Part shown: positions 35,681 to 44,214 of the stretch, piece after piece
How the letters are laid out: each line of letters opens with the position of its first letter
Position numbering within the stretch: position 1 is the stretch's first letter
NCBI GenBank assembly: GCA_023400055.1
Contig: JAEXFN010000047.1
Coordinates: forward strand, 99,263-163,262
Origin: Bacillota bacterium
GTDB lineage: Bacteria; Bacillota; UBA4882; UBA8346
Length of the DNA stretch: 64,000 nt
Direction of reading: 5' to 3'
The notes under the pieces: model-generated
Told to the model about the DNA's origin: nothing
The model's database searches: none
Seen by the model: the letters and a program-made list of their open reading frames with translations, nothing else
Made by a program: the position numbers and the translations under genes

Positions 35681-37318
35681 GTGGGCGCGATCGCCTTATT
35701 GGAAAAGCTGTCGAACCGGAAAACGATTATCATGATCGTTCTGTTATTTACTCCGCTGTTTCTGGTGTTCTTGGGTCTACCCAGCCTTTGGGACCAGGAC
35801 GAAAACGTCTACGCGGAGATCTCCCGCCAGATGGTGGCCAGGCATGATTATGTCGGCGCTTACTTCAATGATGACTTCCGGCCGGAGAAACCGCCGCTTA
35901 ACTATTGGATCAATGCGGGCTTCTATCATCTTTTCGGGATCAATGAGTTTGCCACGCGCTTGGGCTCTTGTTTATTCGGCTTGCTAGGGATCCTGCTGAT
36001 TTACTGCCTCGCCAAACGGTTGTTTAGCAAACGCACCGCCATTCTCGCCAGTTTGATGCTGGGCACTTCTTTTATCTACTTTCTCGAATCCCAGCTGGCG
36101 ATCATCGATACCACCCTGACTTTTTTCATTTCTTTGACGCTATACTGGTTCTACCTCGGTTACTTTGAGCAAAAATCGCCGTATTTATTATGGATGGGAT
36201 TTCCTCTGGGCCTCGGCATCCTGGCCAAAGGCCCGGTGGCCCTGATCCTCACCGGCTCAGTCGGTCTGGTTTGTTGGTTCCTGTTTACCTTCCGGTCTCA
36301 CTACGCTCCGGGCCGGCTCTTCAACCGCTGGCTTTGGGGCGGATTGGCCTTGGCCGCGGCCGTTTGTCTGCCTTGGTATCTGATGATGTGGTTCCGGTAC
36401 GGAATGGCCTTTATCGTCTCGCATTTTGGTTACAATATGTTCCAGCGTTTCACCCAACCCATCGAAAGCCATGGCGGCTGGTACGGTTGGTTCTATTACT
36501 TTGTGATCCTGATCGTCGGCTTTATCCCCTGGAGTGCTCAGATTTATGGCGCCTTCCGCCAGGGGTTGCGCCACTGGGATAAGCCCCGCGATTTCTTCCT
36601 GTTGGCCTGGGCGGCGCTGATCTTTGGTTTCTTCACGATTTCCCAGACCAAACTGCCGGGGTATATCCTGCCGGTGCTGCCGCCGGTTGCGGTACTGGTT
36701 GGGCATTGGTGGGACGAACTGTTTGCGGGGAAAAACGTCAAAAGCAACCTCTGGATCGGGATGTCGAGCCAGATCGCCGTCTCATTCCTCTTTGTCCTGC
36801 TTTTGTTCATCAACCGCGCCAAACTGCCGGCCGGCTACGAGTACTCCATCGGCGTCCTATTCCTGCTGCCGCTGAGCCTGGCCATCGGCGCCCTGGTAAT
36901 CTGGGGTTTGCAGCGCCGCAGCCGGCGCTTGGAACTGTTCTTTGAAGTGAATCTGATTATATTTTATCTCTTTTGGGCGCTTTTTTTAGGAACCATGATT
37001 CCGATCATGGAAAATTATAAACCCATCAAATATTTAGCGCAGGAAATTCATAAGGTCCACACTCCCGGTGACCGGCTGATATCGCACATTCGGGGCACGT
37101 TCGGAGCGCCGTTTTATACCCGCCGCCACGTCCAGTTCATCAGTTCCGAGGCCCGGTTCCTCGCGGAATGGCGCGACTGCTTGTACTCCCGGCCACGCCG
37201 GATCTTGGCGATGGTCGAACCAAAATCGTTACTCGCATTGGAACGGGCGCATCTTCCCTACGCGGTCCTTGCAAAGCATGGCCCCGGTTACCTGATTACG
37301 AACCGGCCCAGTCGCTAG
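35681..37318 (+). CDS. ArnT-like GT39 membrane glycosyltransferase (second copy)
   Basis: Multi-pass periplasmic-facing transferase of 545 residues. The acidic loop after the first transmembrane helix is LWDQDENVYAEISRQMV, closer to classical ArnT (DExxYAE) than the copy at 9.7 kb. FRPEKPPLNYWI, about eleven more hydrophobic segments, LAKGPVALIL and a soluble C-terminal part follow. The GTG at 35681 has TTGGAGGA six bases upstream; a longer frame from 35654 is less likely. It is divergent from the KDO operon and followed by an ArnE-like small membrane protein, so modification of lipid A or another surface glycolipid is likely. Donor sugar unknown. Confidence 0.88.
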   Translation: MGAIALLEKLSNRKTIIMIVLLFTPLFLVFLGLPSLWDQDENVYAEISRQMVARHDYVGAYFNDDFRPEKPPLNYWINAGFYHLFGINEFATRLGSCLFGLLGILLIYCLAKRLFSKRTAILASLMLGTSFIYFLESQLAIIDTTLTFFISLTLYWFYLGYFEQKSPYLLWMGFPLGLGILAKGPVALILTGSVGLVCWFLFTFRSHYAPGRLFNRWLWGGLALAAAVCLPWYLMMWFRYGMAFIVSHFGYNMFQRFTQPIESHGGWYGWFYYFVILIVGFIPWSAQIYGAFRQGLRHWDKPRDFFLLAWAALIFGFFTISQTKLPGYILPVLPPVAVLVGHWWDELFAGKNVKSNLWIGMSSQIAVSFLFVLLLFINRAKLPAGYEYSIGVLFLLPLSLAIGALVIWGLQRRSRRLELFFEVNLIIFYLFWALFLGTMIPIMENYKPIKYLAQEIHKVHTPGDRLISHIRGTFGAPFYTRRHVQFISSEARFLAEWRDCLYSRPRRILAMVEPKSLLALERAHLPYAVLAKHGPGYLITNRPSR

Positions 37319-37405
37319 GAAGCAAGAAAGCAAGCCGGGCCGGAAATGACTCACTTTTCGAATTTAGCGGAACGGTTCAGCGAAAATAGCAAAGGAGCAA
37401 CTTTG

Positions 37406-37774
37406 ATGAATCAATGGGTAATCCAGATTATCGTCTCTATCACCTTAGGTGTGGCCGGCCAGCTCTTCTTCAAAGAGGGGGCTTCCCACCTGGACATATC
37501 GTTAACGGGGGCATCCGGCGTCTTGGCGCTGTTATGGCGGATGCTTTCCAACCCCTTAATCTTCGTCGGCTTGACCTGTTACGCCATATCGACCATCTTC
37601 TGGATTTTGGTTCTCCGGCAGAAAAACCTGTCCATGGTCTATCCGATGATCGCCAGCGGGTATATTCTGGTGGTGCTCTTTTCCTGGCTGGTCCGGCACG
37701 AGGCCATCTCGCCTTCCCGCTGGCTCGGGGCATTCATCATTACGCTCGGTGTTTGGCTGATCTCCCGGGGATAG
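37406..37774 (+). CDS. SMR/EamA-type small membrane protein (ArnE/ArnF-like flippase subunit)
   Basis: A 122-residue protein with four hydrophobic helices (about 4-22, 35-58, 60-85, 95-120) of the small multidrug resistance superfamily: VAGQLFFKEGA in helix 1, LTCYAISTIFWILVL and LSMVYPMIASGYILVVL. ArnE/ArnF of the aminoarabinose pathway have this size and fold and flip undecaprenyl-phosphate sugar to ArnT. Position right after an ArnT-like gene supports that role. The ATG at 37406 has AAGGAG eight bases upstream. A single gene may form a homodimer, whereas ArnE/F are two genes. General drug efflux is the alternative. Confidence 0.8.
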   Translation: MNQWVIQIIVSITLGVAGQLFFKEGASHLDISLTGASGVLALLWRMLSNPLIFVGLTCYAISTIFWILVLRQKNLSMVYPMIASGYILVVLFSWLVRHEAISPSRWLGAFIITLGVWLISRG

Positions 37775-37804
37775 ACAATACGCCGGCTTAGAGTCGGTTC
37801 GACA

Positions 37805-37827
37805 AAAAAGGCTCAGCGTTGGCTGAG
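37805..37827 (-). terminator. Terminator after the DUF3298-like gene
   Basis: Minus strand: CTCAGC, CAAC loop, GCTGAG, then CCTTTTTT. It lies 23 bases past the stop at 37850 and may also serve the converging plus-strand pair more weakly. Confidence 0.8.
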
Positions 37828-37849
37828 ATCTTTAGTTTCGCTTAATTTA

Positions 37850-38461
37850 TTAGGCTAATAACCTGCCGAGCGGCCCGTTTTTATAGACGAGGTCGGCCAC
37901 TTTGCCATACCCGATCTCAATCTCCGGCGCGAGCCATTCCGCGGTGACGGATTCGGGCTTCGCCAGCAACAGTACCAAATGGTCATCGGTCAGGTAAAAC
38001 TCCTGGCGCTTGATCACCCCGCCAAATTGTTCCGCGGCAGCAGCTTCCCGGGCAGTCAGTGCCGCGCGAATCAGCTCGTTGAGCCGCGACGCGTAATCGC
38101 AATCGTCATTAAACAGATCCCTGAATTTAACGAGTTCGCCGGTTTTAAGATCCAAGGTCAAGGTTTTGATCTGGCTCACCCGGGACCCTTCTCCCTCCGG
38201 CTTCACGGCTTCCAAGCGGATGCTCAGCAGATTCTTGGCGTTCAACTTGATCTGATAGCCGCCTTCGATGGCTACCGCCGCGTCCGCGCGATAACCTTGC
38301 GCGCGGAGCAAATGGCGGACTTTCTTGGCGATCAGGTCGTTCGCTTTCTTGAGAATCCGTTTATCGAGCGCGCCTTCCATTTCCGGATAATTAAAATTTA
38401 CCCCCGGCTTATTGACCCCTTTCGGAAAAAGCTGCACTTCCGGATCATTTCCCATTTTCAC
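37850..38461 (-). CDS. Uncharacterised protein with a DUF3298/RsiV-like C-terminal domain
   Basis: A 203-residue protein without signal peptide or transmembrane helix. The first 40 residues are charged and proline-containing (VQLFPKGVNKPGVNFNYPEMEG). The rest resembles the DUF3298 domain found in RsiV and PdaC: KTLTLDLKTGELVKFRDLFND, a helix with LNELIRAALT, then FYLTDDHLVLLLAKPESVT and EIEIGYGKVADLV. In relatives this domain is extracellular, so the lack of an export signal is odd and the N-terminus may be misjudged or the protein cytoplasmic. GTG 38461 with GGGGAG upstream is used. Repeat array 3 lies upstream. Function unknown. Confidence 0.65.
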   Translation of the reverse strand: MKMGNDPEVQLFPKGVNKPGVNFNYPEMEGALDKRILKKANDLIAKKVRHLLRAQGYRADAAVAIEGGYQIKLNAKNLLSIRLEAVKPEGEGSRVSQIKTLTLDLKTGELVKFRDLFNDDCDYASRLNELIRAALTAREAAAAEQFGGVIKRQEFYLTDDHLVLLLAKPESVTAEWLAPEIEIGYGKVADLVYKNGPLGRLLA

Positions 38462-38655
38462 TCACACTCCCCGTGGATAACTTATGTGGCGATCCGGATA
38501 ATTGTGCCATCGTCCCGGAAGAAATTCTATGAGCCCCGGGCGACGGCATTCATCCTTAGCTATCGAAGCAACCGGAGCGTGAGTCCAGTTCGACCTTTGA
38601 TCGATTGAGTTAACCCGATAATCAAAAAAATAAAATCTGTCGATAAGTTAAAAAT

Positions 38656-38907
38656 TATCGCCGGAATAATTTTAATCTGGGACGGAAAATCGAAGAATTA
38701 TCCCTATAATTAATTTATCGATCCGAATAATTATATTTTCGATCATGAGAATTGAATTATTGGGGATGATAATTGAATTATTGATCACGAAAAATCAATT
38801 TTCGATCTGAATAATTAAAATATCGATCGCAATAATCGGATTTTCGGTCCGAAGAAATAATTTTTCGATCTGAAAAATAAAATTATCGAGCTCGATAATT
38901 AAAAAAG
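38656..38907. repeat. 21-bp palindromic tandem repeat array 3 (AT-rich)
   Basis: Ten in-phase 21-bp units cover 38698-38907; two further degenerate units to the left (from about 38656) are shifted by a 3-bp indel. Units start with CGATC (or a variant) and centre on a dyad of the type AATTATCGA-TCGATAATT; the copy at 38881-38900 is a perfect 20-bp palindrome, and ATTTTTCGATCTGAAAAAT occurs at 38858-38876. Sequence is otherwise AT-rich and unrelated to the other arrays. It occupies the 563-bp gap 38462-39024, between an orphan gene and the terminator of the sugar operon. No gene is seen in the remainder of that gap. Confidence 0.9.
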
Positions 38908-38982
38908 ATGACTATTTGATTAACGGGGATAGGAACCCCTGAAGTCAATTGGCCTTGAAGTTTATCGAAAACCCATTGCGTT

Positions 38983-39006
38983 AAAAAAAAGCGGGATCAT
39001 TCCCGC
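38983..39006 (-). terminator. Terminator of the rbs-type sugar operon
   Basis: Minus strand: GCGGGA, ATGA loop, TCCCGC, then eight T. It lies about 20 bases past the aldo/keto reductase stop and closes the long sugar operon. Confidence 0.93.
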
Positions 39007-39024
39007 GAAACAGCCACTCCTTTA

Positions 39025-40026
39025 CTAATAACGTGTGTAGCGGTTGATAAAATTGTACGGAGAAGGCATTCCGATATCCGAAACCTCATCCAGCAGCTTT
39101 TCATCCTCCTTCGCCAGTTTCCAGTCGAGGGAATCGAGATTGTCTTTTAACTGTTCCATCGTACGCGCGCCGATCAAGGGGAAAATAACCGGCGAGGACT
39201 TATTCAACATCCAGTTCAAAGCCACCTGGGATACCGGCTTTTCGAGCCTGGTCGCGATCTCTGCCAGTTGGTCGATTATGTTATAGGTTCTTTCTCCGCC
39301 ACGCTGCTCTTCATTATCATCCCAGCGATCGCCGACGCCGGCGCGGCTGTCCCGCGGTATTTCCTTATCGCGCCGGTATTTTCCGGTGAGCCATCCTCCG
39401 CCGAGCGCGGACCAGGCCAGGACGCCAAGATTTTCTTCATCGCAGAGCGGCAGCAGTTCCCATTCGGGACTTCTGACAAGCAGGCTGTATTCAAGCTGAA
39501 CCGAAGCAATGGCCGCTTTGCCAAAGTGTTTGGCGATCATTAGGCCTTTCATAATCTTCGAAGGGGTATAATTGGACACGCCGTAGTTCCTTATTTTCCC
39601 CTGTTGAACGAGATAATCCAGGGTAAGAATGACTTCTTCCATGGCGGTCATTCGGTCATAGCAATGAATCTGATACAAATCGATAGAATCGGTATGCAAT
39701 CTTTCCAGGCTCTTTTCGATCGAATTCATGATATGAGTCCTGCTCACACCGGAATCATTGGGTCCGTCGCCCGTGGCGAAGAACACCTTGGTAGCGAGGA
39801 CAATCTGCCGGCGTTTTTTGGACTCTTTAAGCCAATTTCCGGTAATTATCTCCGAAGCTCCGTTGTTATAACTATCGGCTACGTCCAGATAGTTGCCCCC
39901 CCGGTCGATATAGGAGTCGAGTATCCTGAAGGCATCTTTTTCTGCGACACTCCATCCGAAAGTTTGGGTGCCGAATACGATCCTGCTCAATTTTAATCCG
40001 GTGCCGCCAAAATAACCATAATCCAT
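39025..40026 (-). CDS. Aldo/keto reductase
   Basis: NADPH-type oxidoreductase with a TIM barrel, 333 residues. The catalytic set is visible: Asp and Tyr in NYLDVADSYNNG, Lys in VLATKVFF and His in DLYQIHCYD. The cofactor end shows GVLAWSALGGGWLTGKYR and the C-terminal VIFPLIGARTMEQLKDNLDSL. Sequence resembles the YghZ/PdxI or sugar-dehydrogenase-like groups. As the last gene of a pentose-type operon it may reduce an aldose or ketose intermediate. Substrate unknown. Confidence 0.9.
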   Translation of the reverse strand: MDYGYFGGTGLKLSRIVFGTQTFGWSVAEKDAFRILDSYIDRGGNYLDVADSYNNGASEIITGNWLKESKKRRQIVLATKVFFATGDGPNDSGVSRTHIMNSIEKSLERLHTDSIDLYQIHCYDRMTAMEEVILTLDYLVQQGKIRNYGVSNYTPSKIMKGLMIAKHFGKAAIASVQLEYSLLVRSPEWELLPLCDEENLGVLAWSALGGGWLTGKYRRDKEIPRDSRAGVGDRWDDNEEQRGGERTYNIIDQLAEIATRLEKPVSQVALNWMLNKSSPVIFPLIGARTMEQLKDNLDSLDWKLAKEDEKLLDEVSDIGMPSPYNFINRYTRY

Positions 40027-40122
40027 TGAATTACCCTCTTTAATCCCGTAGTTTTCTGAGACTTCCTTTTCCGAAATAAGTCAATGACCCACCGCCATTC
40101 GGACCCTTTTTAAATATATGGC

Positions 40123-41655
40123 TCAAACTTCCAGCTCGGCCAGCTTGGTATAGACCGGTACTAACGCTTCGTAAGTTTGATTGAAAATCGCAAACAAGCG
40201 ATCGTACATTGCCTGATATTCCGGCCGCGGTTTGATAACCTCGCGAATCTGATTGAAGTTCTTGATAACCTTGAAATCCGGAAACGCTCCGATAGCGACT
40301 CCGCCGCAAATTGCCGCTCCCATGGAGGTGGCTTCTTCTAAAAATTGCGGCACCAAGACCGGCTTTTGCCAAATGTCGGCCAAAATCTGCAGCCAAGTCC
40401 TGCTGCGCGCCCCGCCGCCAATGACGATCACTTGGTCCATCGGACTGAAATGATTGAAAATATCCAGGATGATCTTTAAATTAAAAGCGACTCCCTCCAG
40501 GACCGACCGGTAAATCTCGGCTTTGGTCGTGGTAATCTTTAACCCCAAAAAGACACCCTTGGCATCCGAATTCCAGCGCGGACTGCGCTCTCCCAGCAGG
40601 TAGGGCAGGAATAATACATTATTGGCTCCCGGTTTGGCCCCTTCGATCAGTTGGTTCATGATCTCATAAGGACTGATATTTTGCGCCTTGGCCTGATCGA
40701 TTTCCAGTCCGCAAAGCGTATTCTTCAGCCAGCTATAAGAGTAACCGGCGCTCTGCATGGTGCCACAGGGGGAAAACAGCGCCGGATCCAAGTGAACCCA
40801 ATTGAAGGTCCGCATTTCCGGATCGAAAATCGGAGTCTCGGTAGCCAAGGCAATCCAGGAAGAGGAGCCGATCACATTATATGCGGAGCCCTTTTCAACC
40901 ACACCGGCGCCGGTAGCGGCGCAGCTACCATCGCCGCCCCCGATGACAACCGGAGTTCCCGCCAGTAGTCCTACTTCAGCCGCGGCTGCTTGGGTCACCT
41001 CACCGGCAATATCGGTCGATGGATGCAATTCCGGCAAAATTTCGCGCTGCAATCCGGTGGCATTCAAAATCGGCTCAGACCAGTCTTTATGTTCCAGATC
41101 AAGCAAGTTGGTGCCCGACGCATCGGAATAATCGGTTACAAATCTGCCCGTCAGTTTATAGATAATGTAATCCTTGGCATGGAGCATCTTGTAAGTTTGC
41201 TTGTATATCTCCGGCTGATTATCCTTGACCCATAAGAGCTTGGCGGCGGAATAAGCCGCGCTGATCCGGTGCCCGGTGATTCGATAGACGCTTGCCATCC
41301 CGACGACATCTTCCATAAAAGCGGCTTGCCGCACACTGCGGAGGTCCGCCCAGATAATCGTCTTTCGCAACGGTTTGCCTGCCTTATCCACCGGCAGGCA
41401 TCCCATCATTTGCCCGCTGAAAGTGATGCACAAAATATCCGCCCGGGCAATGGCGGCCTTTTCGATCAGGTTTCGCGTCGAAACGCAGACCGCTTTCCAC
41501 CAGTCTTCCGGATCCTGTTCAACCCAATTGTGCTTGGGATAAAAAGTTTCATATTCATAAAATGAGCTCGTCAGGAGCCGGCCTTCCAGGTCGTATAATG
41601 TCGCCTTATTGCCGCTGGTCCCAAGATCATGGGCCAGAATGTATTGCTTTTTCAT
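40123..41655 (-). CDS. FGGY family carbohydrate kinase (xylulokinase-like)
   Basis: Sugar kinase of 510 residues. The N-domain has AHDLGTSGNKATLYD, FSGQMMGCLPVD and IIWADLRSV; the C-domain has GGGDGSCAATGAGVVEKG, GERSPRWN and VIGGGARSRTWLQILADI. Overall it resembles xylulokinases and related FGGY pentulose/hexulose kinases. A strong AAGGAGG precedes the ATG. Its neighbours are ribokinase and RbsD, so a ketose such as D-ribulose, D-xylulose or D-allulose is a reasonable guess for its substrate; the sequence alone does not choose. Confidence 0.9.
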   Translation of the reverse strand: MKKQYILAHDLGTSGNKATLYDLEGRLLTSSFYEYETFYPKHNWVEQDPEDWWKAVCVSTRNLIEKAAIARADILCITFSGQMMGCLPVDKAGKPLRKTIIWADLRSVRQAAFMEDVVGMASVYRITGHRISAAYSAAKLLWVKDNQPEIYKQTYKMLHAKDYIIYKLTGRFVTDYSDASGTNLLDLEHKDWSEPILNATGLQREILPELHPSTDIAGEVTQAAAAEVGLLAGTPVVIGGGDGSCAATGAGVVEKGSAYNVIGSSSWIALATETPIFDPEMRTFNWVHLDPALFSPCGTMQSAGYSYSWLKNTLCGLEIDQAKAQNISPYEIMNQLIEGAKPGANNVLFLPYLLGERSPRWNSDAKGVFLGLKITTTKAEIYRSVLEGVAFNLKIILDIFNHFSPMDQVIVIGGGARSRTWLQILADIWQKPVLVPQFLEEATSMGAAICGGVAIGAFPDFKVIKNFNQIREVIKPRPEYQAMYDRLFAIFNQTYEALVPVYTKLAELEV

Positions 41656-41727
41656 GTGTCCTCCTTATAAAGCCGGGGCGGGAAACGGCTTTCAGTAACG
41701 GTTTCTGCTAATGGTTTGCAACGGAGC

Positions 41728-42687
41728 TCATTGCCGGACGGAGTTTTCGGACTTGAACTCATGATCGGTTAAAAACGCTTGGATCTCATGGCGGAACGGC
41801 ATGGAAGGAGCGGTCCCTACTTTGGTCACCGAAAGGGCGGCGGTGCATACGGCAAACCGAACCGCCGTTATGGTATCCTTACCCTCGGCGATCGCAGTGG
41901 CCAATCCACCGCTGAAGGCATCTCCCGCACCGGTGGTATCGACGGTCGCGACCTCAAAGGAAGGGACCAGCGTAACCGATTGCTCCGCATAAACCAAAGC
42001 TCCGGCCTTTCCCAGTGTGACAATGACAACCCCGGGGCCCAAGGCCTGAATTTTTTTAGCGGCTTCTTCCGCCGCTTGAAGGTCGCCGATCTGCATCCCG
42101 GTCAATGCCTCCGCTTCGCTTTCATTGGGCGTAATAATATCCACGTTCTTTAAAAGCGCGCGGTCAATGGGACGGGCCGGAGCCGGATTCAAAATTACTT
42201 TTACTCCCGCTGTCTTGGCAAGCTGGATCGCCGCAGCCATTCCCGCCAAGCTGCCTTCATACTGGGTCAAAAGCACATCCGAATTTTGAATGCGCGCCGC
42301 GGCGGCGTGAACTTCTTGAGCGGAAAGTGTCTCACAGGCTTCCGTAGAAACCGCAATCATGTTTTGCCCGCCAGAATCCACAATAATCAAGGCCGCACCC
42401 GTTCCCAGCTTTTCATCAAAGTAGATATAATCCGTCTTAATTCCTTCGGCGGCAATGCTTTTTAATGCATATTCGCCCAGCGCGTCGTGGCCCAATTTGG
42501 TGATTAAAGTTACGTCCGCGCCGGCGCGCCTGGCGGCTACGGCTTGATTGGCGCCTTTGCCGCCCGGACCCATTTTAAAGGGACCGGCAAATACAGTTTC
42601 ACCGGGCACAGGCATCTTAGGGGTGCGGCACATTAAATCAGTCACGTAGCTTCCTACCACAGTGATGGTGGGTACAGAATTTTTCAT
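41728..42687 (-). CDS. rbsK: Ribokinase (PfkB family)
   Basis: Phosphorylates D-ribose to ribose-5-phosphate. The 319-residue protein has the PfkB signatures: VVGSYVTDLMCR, GPFKMGPGGKGANQAVAARRAGADV near the N-terminus (here split as GPGGKGANQAVAA), NPAPARPI, TPNESEAEALTG and the catalytic DTTGAGDAFSGGL. It lies 27 bases after rbsD and is followed by the FGGY kinase, so the operon holds two sugar kinases. Ribose as substrate is supported by rbsD and the RbsABC-type transporter. Confidence 0.93.
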   Translation of the reverse strand: MKNSVPTITVVGSYVTDLMCRTPKMPVPGETVFAGPFKMGPGGKGANQAVAARRAGADVTLITKLGHDALGEYALKSIAAEGIKTDYIYFDEKLGTGAALIIVDSGGQNMIAVSTEACETLSAQEVHAAAARIQNSDVLLTQYEGSLAGMAAAIQLAKTAGVKVILNPAPARPIDRALLKNVDIITPNESEAEALTGMQIGDLQAAEEAAKKIQALGPGVVIVTLGKAGALVYAEQSVTLVPSFEVATVDTTGAGDAFSGGLATAIAEGKDTITAVRFAVCTAALSVTKVGTAPSMPFRHEIQAFLTDHEFKSENSVRQ

Positions 42688-42714
42688 GGTCTCCCCTCCT
42701 TACGATGCTTGACC

Positions 42715-43110
42715 TCAGTATACGACTCCGGCAACCAAAATAACATTGGCATAGGGCGTAAATTCGCCGGAACGGACCAAGCCCCTGGCTTCTTTGGTTT
42801 TGCGTTTAAAATCCACATGCGGCATGGTCTCCACCGGAATGCCCGGGAAAAGCTCGATAATGCTGCGGTACATCTCCGGACTCACTTTCTCCGTTTCTTC
42901 CGCCAAAATAATTTTTTCCACCGAGAGTTCGCCGACGACCGCCTTCAAAACATCCAGAAAGTGCGGAAAATTGGGTAATAGGGCGAGATCGACTTTTTCC
43001 ACTTCCGGCGGAATTGGAAGGCCGGCATCGGTGACCCCGATCAGGTCCGTATGCCCGGTAGCTGCAATCAAAGCGGAGAGTTGTTCATTTAAGATTCCCT
43101 GTTTTTTCAT
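42715..43110 (-). CDS. rbsD: D-ribose pyranase RbsD (copy 1)
   Basis: Mutarotase that converts beta-pyran to furan ribose forms for ribokinase. The 131-residue length is normal. It has MKKQGILNEQLSALIAATGH with the catalytic histidine, VTDAGLPIP with the aspartate, VDLALLPNFPHFLDVL and the C-terminal RSGEFTPYANVILVAGVVY. It is adjacent to rbsK and to a diverged paralogue upstream. Confidence 0.93.
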   Translation of the reverse strand: MKKQGILNEQLSALIAATGHTDLIGVTDAGLPIPPEVEKVDLALLPNFPHFLDVLKAVVGELSVEKIILAEETEKVSPEMYRSIIELFPGIPVETMPHVDFKRKTKEARGLVRSGEFTPYANVILVAGVVY

Positions 43111-43151
43111 GGCAAACGCTCCTTTGATTTTTAATCGGTTCGTCCGACCAC

Positions 43152-43556
43152 CTAATAAAAGACTCCTCTAGCCCCGGAAACCAAGATGATGCTCGAATAC
43201 GAAGTAATTTCCCCGGTCCGCACCACGCATTTGGAATGAAAGCTCCGCCTTTGTAAGTCCCAGTGGGGTAAAAACATCAACTCCGCTTCGGGGAAACACT
43301 GGCGAATCCAGGTGAGAACCTGAGGGCTCGCTGCTTGGACTTCCGTAGCCGCAATAATCTTTTCAATGGTCATTTCTTCGGAAAGGACAGTCAATACATC
43401 CAACAACCTGGGGATGTTACGGCTAAGGGCCAGGTCGACCCGGTACGGGCCGCGGGGTATCGGAAAGCCGGGATCGCAAACGGTCATTTCGTCCCGGTGA
43501 CCCATCTCGGCGATCGCCATCGAAAGACCGGTATTAAATGTGCCAATTTTTTTCAT
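43152..43556 (-). CDS. RbsD/FucU family sugar mutarotase (copy 2)
   Basis: A 134-residue paralogue of the preceding RbsD. Catalytic features remain: His in AEMGHRDEMTV, Asp in CDPGFPIP, VDLALSRNIPRLLDVL and RTGEITSYSSIILVSG. It differs in the middle (AASPQVLTWIRQCFPEAELMFLPHWDLQRR) and ends ARGVFY. Identity with copy 1 is low outside motifs, so it is an old duplication or separate acquisition, possibly with a different sugar. It lies 41 bases upstream of copy 1 in the operon. Confidence 0.88.
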   Translation of the reverse strand: MKKIGTFNTGLSMAIAEMGHRDEMTVCDPGFPIPRGPYRVDLALSRNIPRLLDVLTVLSEEMTIEKIIAATEVQAASPQVLTWIRQCFPEAELMFLPHWDLQRRSFHSKCVVRTGEITSYSSIILVSGARGVFY

Positions 43557-43576
43557 CAGAATTTACCTTCCTCAAA

Positions 43577-43651
43577 TTATCTGACCGTATAACCGCCATC
43601 GGTCACGAAAGCGCCGCCGACGATATAGGGGCAATCATGCTTCGGACTCAT
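43577..43651 (-). pseudogene. Remnant C-terminus of a short-chain dehydrogenase
   Basis: A 24-codon open frame whose translation ends YIVGGAFVTDGGYTVR before TAA. This is the characteristic C-terminal end of classical SDR oxidoreductases (YxxGxxxxxDGGYT). The rest of an SDR gene is absent: upstream is the hxlB gene, whose stop overlaps the fragment's ATG by four bases. It looks like the scar of a deletion that removed an SDR gene between hxlB and rbsD copy 2. Expression as a small peptide is possible but not supported. Confidence 0.6.
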
Positions 43652-44214
43652 TCCAAATTACTGTGTCTGGATTGCATGAATTCACAAGTTACTCCGAATA
43701 GCTCCTGTAAATATGCGATCACCGCATCCAGAGAAATCAGCAAGGCCTGCTCAAAGTAAGAACCACCGAATTGTCGGGTAGTCGCGGGTTGCGACACCAC
43801 CGTTTTTACCGGCAATATTACAGAAAAATCGGCATCCTGGGCGAGCGAGCTTCCCGGAGTCGCCGTAATCAGTCCAACGGCCGCTCCGGCATCTTTGGCC
43901 AAACGCGCCATCAGTTGACAGCTCCCGGTTTTTCCCGAACCGGAAGCAATCAACAACAAGTCCTGCTTTCCGATGGCCGGAGTCACGGTTTCATCAACGA
44001 CGTAAACCGTTAAACCCAGATGCATCAGCCTCATGGCAAACATGCGCATGACCATTCCGCTGCGGCCTTTGCCATAAACAAATACCCGGTTGGCCCGCTT
44101 CATTTCAATCTCAGCGGCGAGTCGTTGCAACTGGCCCGCATCGGCGGCGCTAAGTATTTTTGCCAGTGTTTCACCGATTTTTTCGGCATAATCGCGGATA
44201 CTCGAGGTCATCAT
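43648..44214 (-). CDS. hxlB: 6-phospho-3-hexuloisomerase (PHI)
   Basis: SIS-domain isomerase of 188 residues that interconverts D-arabino-3-hexulose-6-phosphate and fructose-6-phosphate in the ribulose monophosphate pathway. Sequence marks: RVFVYGKGRSGMVMRMFAMRLMHLG, VVDETVTPAIGKQDLLLIASGSGKTGS, ITATPGSSLAQDAD and GGSYFEQALLISLDAVI. It overlaps hxlA by four bases, the usual arrangement of the pair. A ribose-type operon is an unusual place for it. Confidence 0.92.
   Translation of the reverse strand: MMTSSIRDYAEKIGETLAKILSAADAGQLQRLAAEIEMKRANRVFVYGKGRSGMVMRMFAMRLMHLGLTVYVVDETVTPAIGKQDLLLIASGSGKTGSCQLMARLAKDAGAAVGLITATPGSSLAQDADFSVILPVKTVVSQPATTRQFGGSYFEQALLISLDAVIAYLQELFGVTCEFMQSRHSNLE

Noticed and set aside
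35281..35847. A 188-codon plus-strand frame across the promoter region at 35.4 kb
   Set aside because: It overlaps the start of the DUF374 gene, two good promoters and the start of the GT39 gene, and has no family features.
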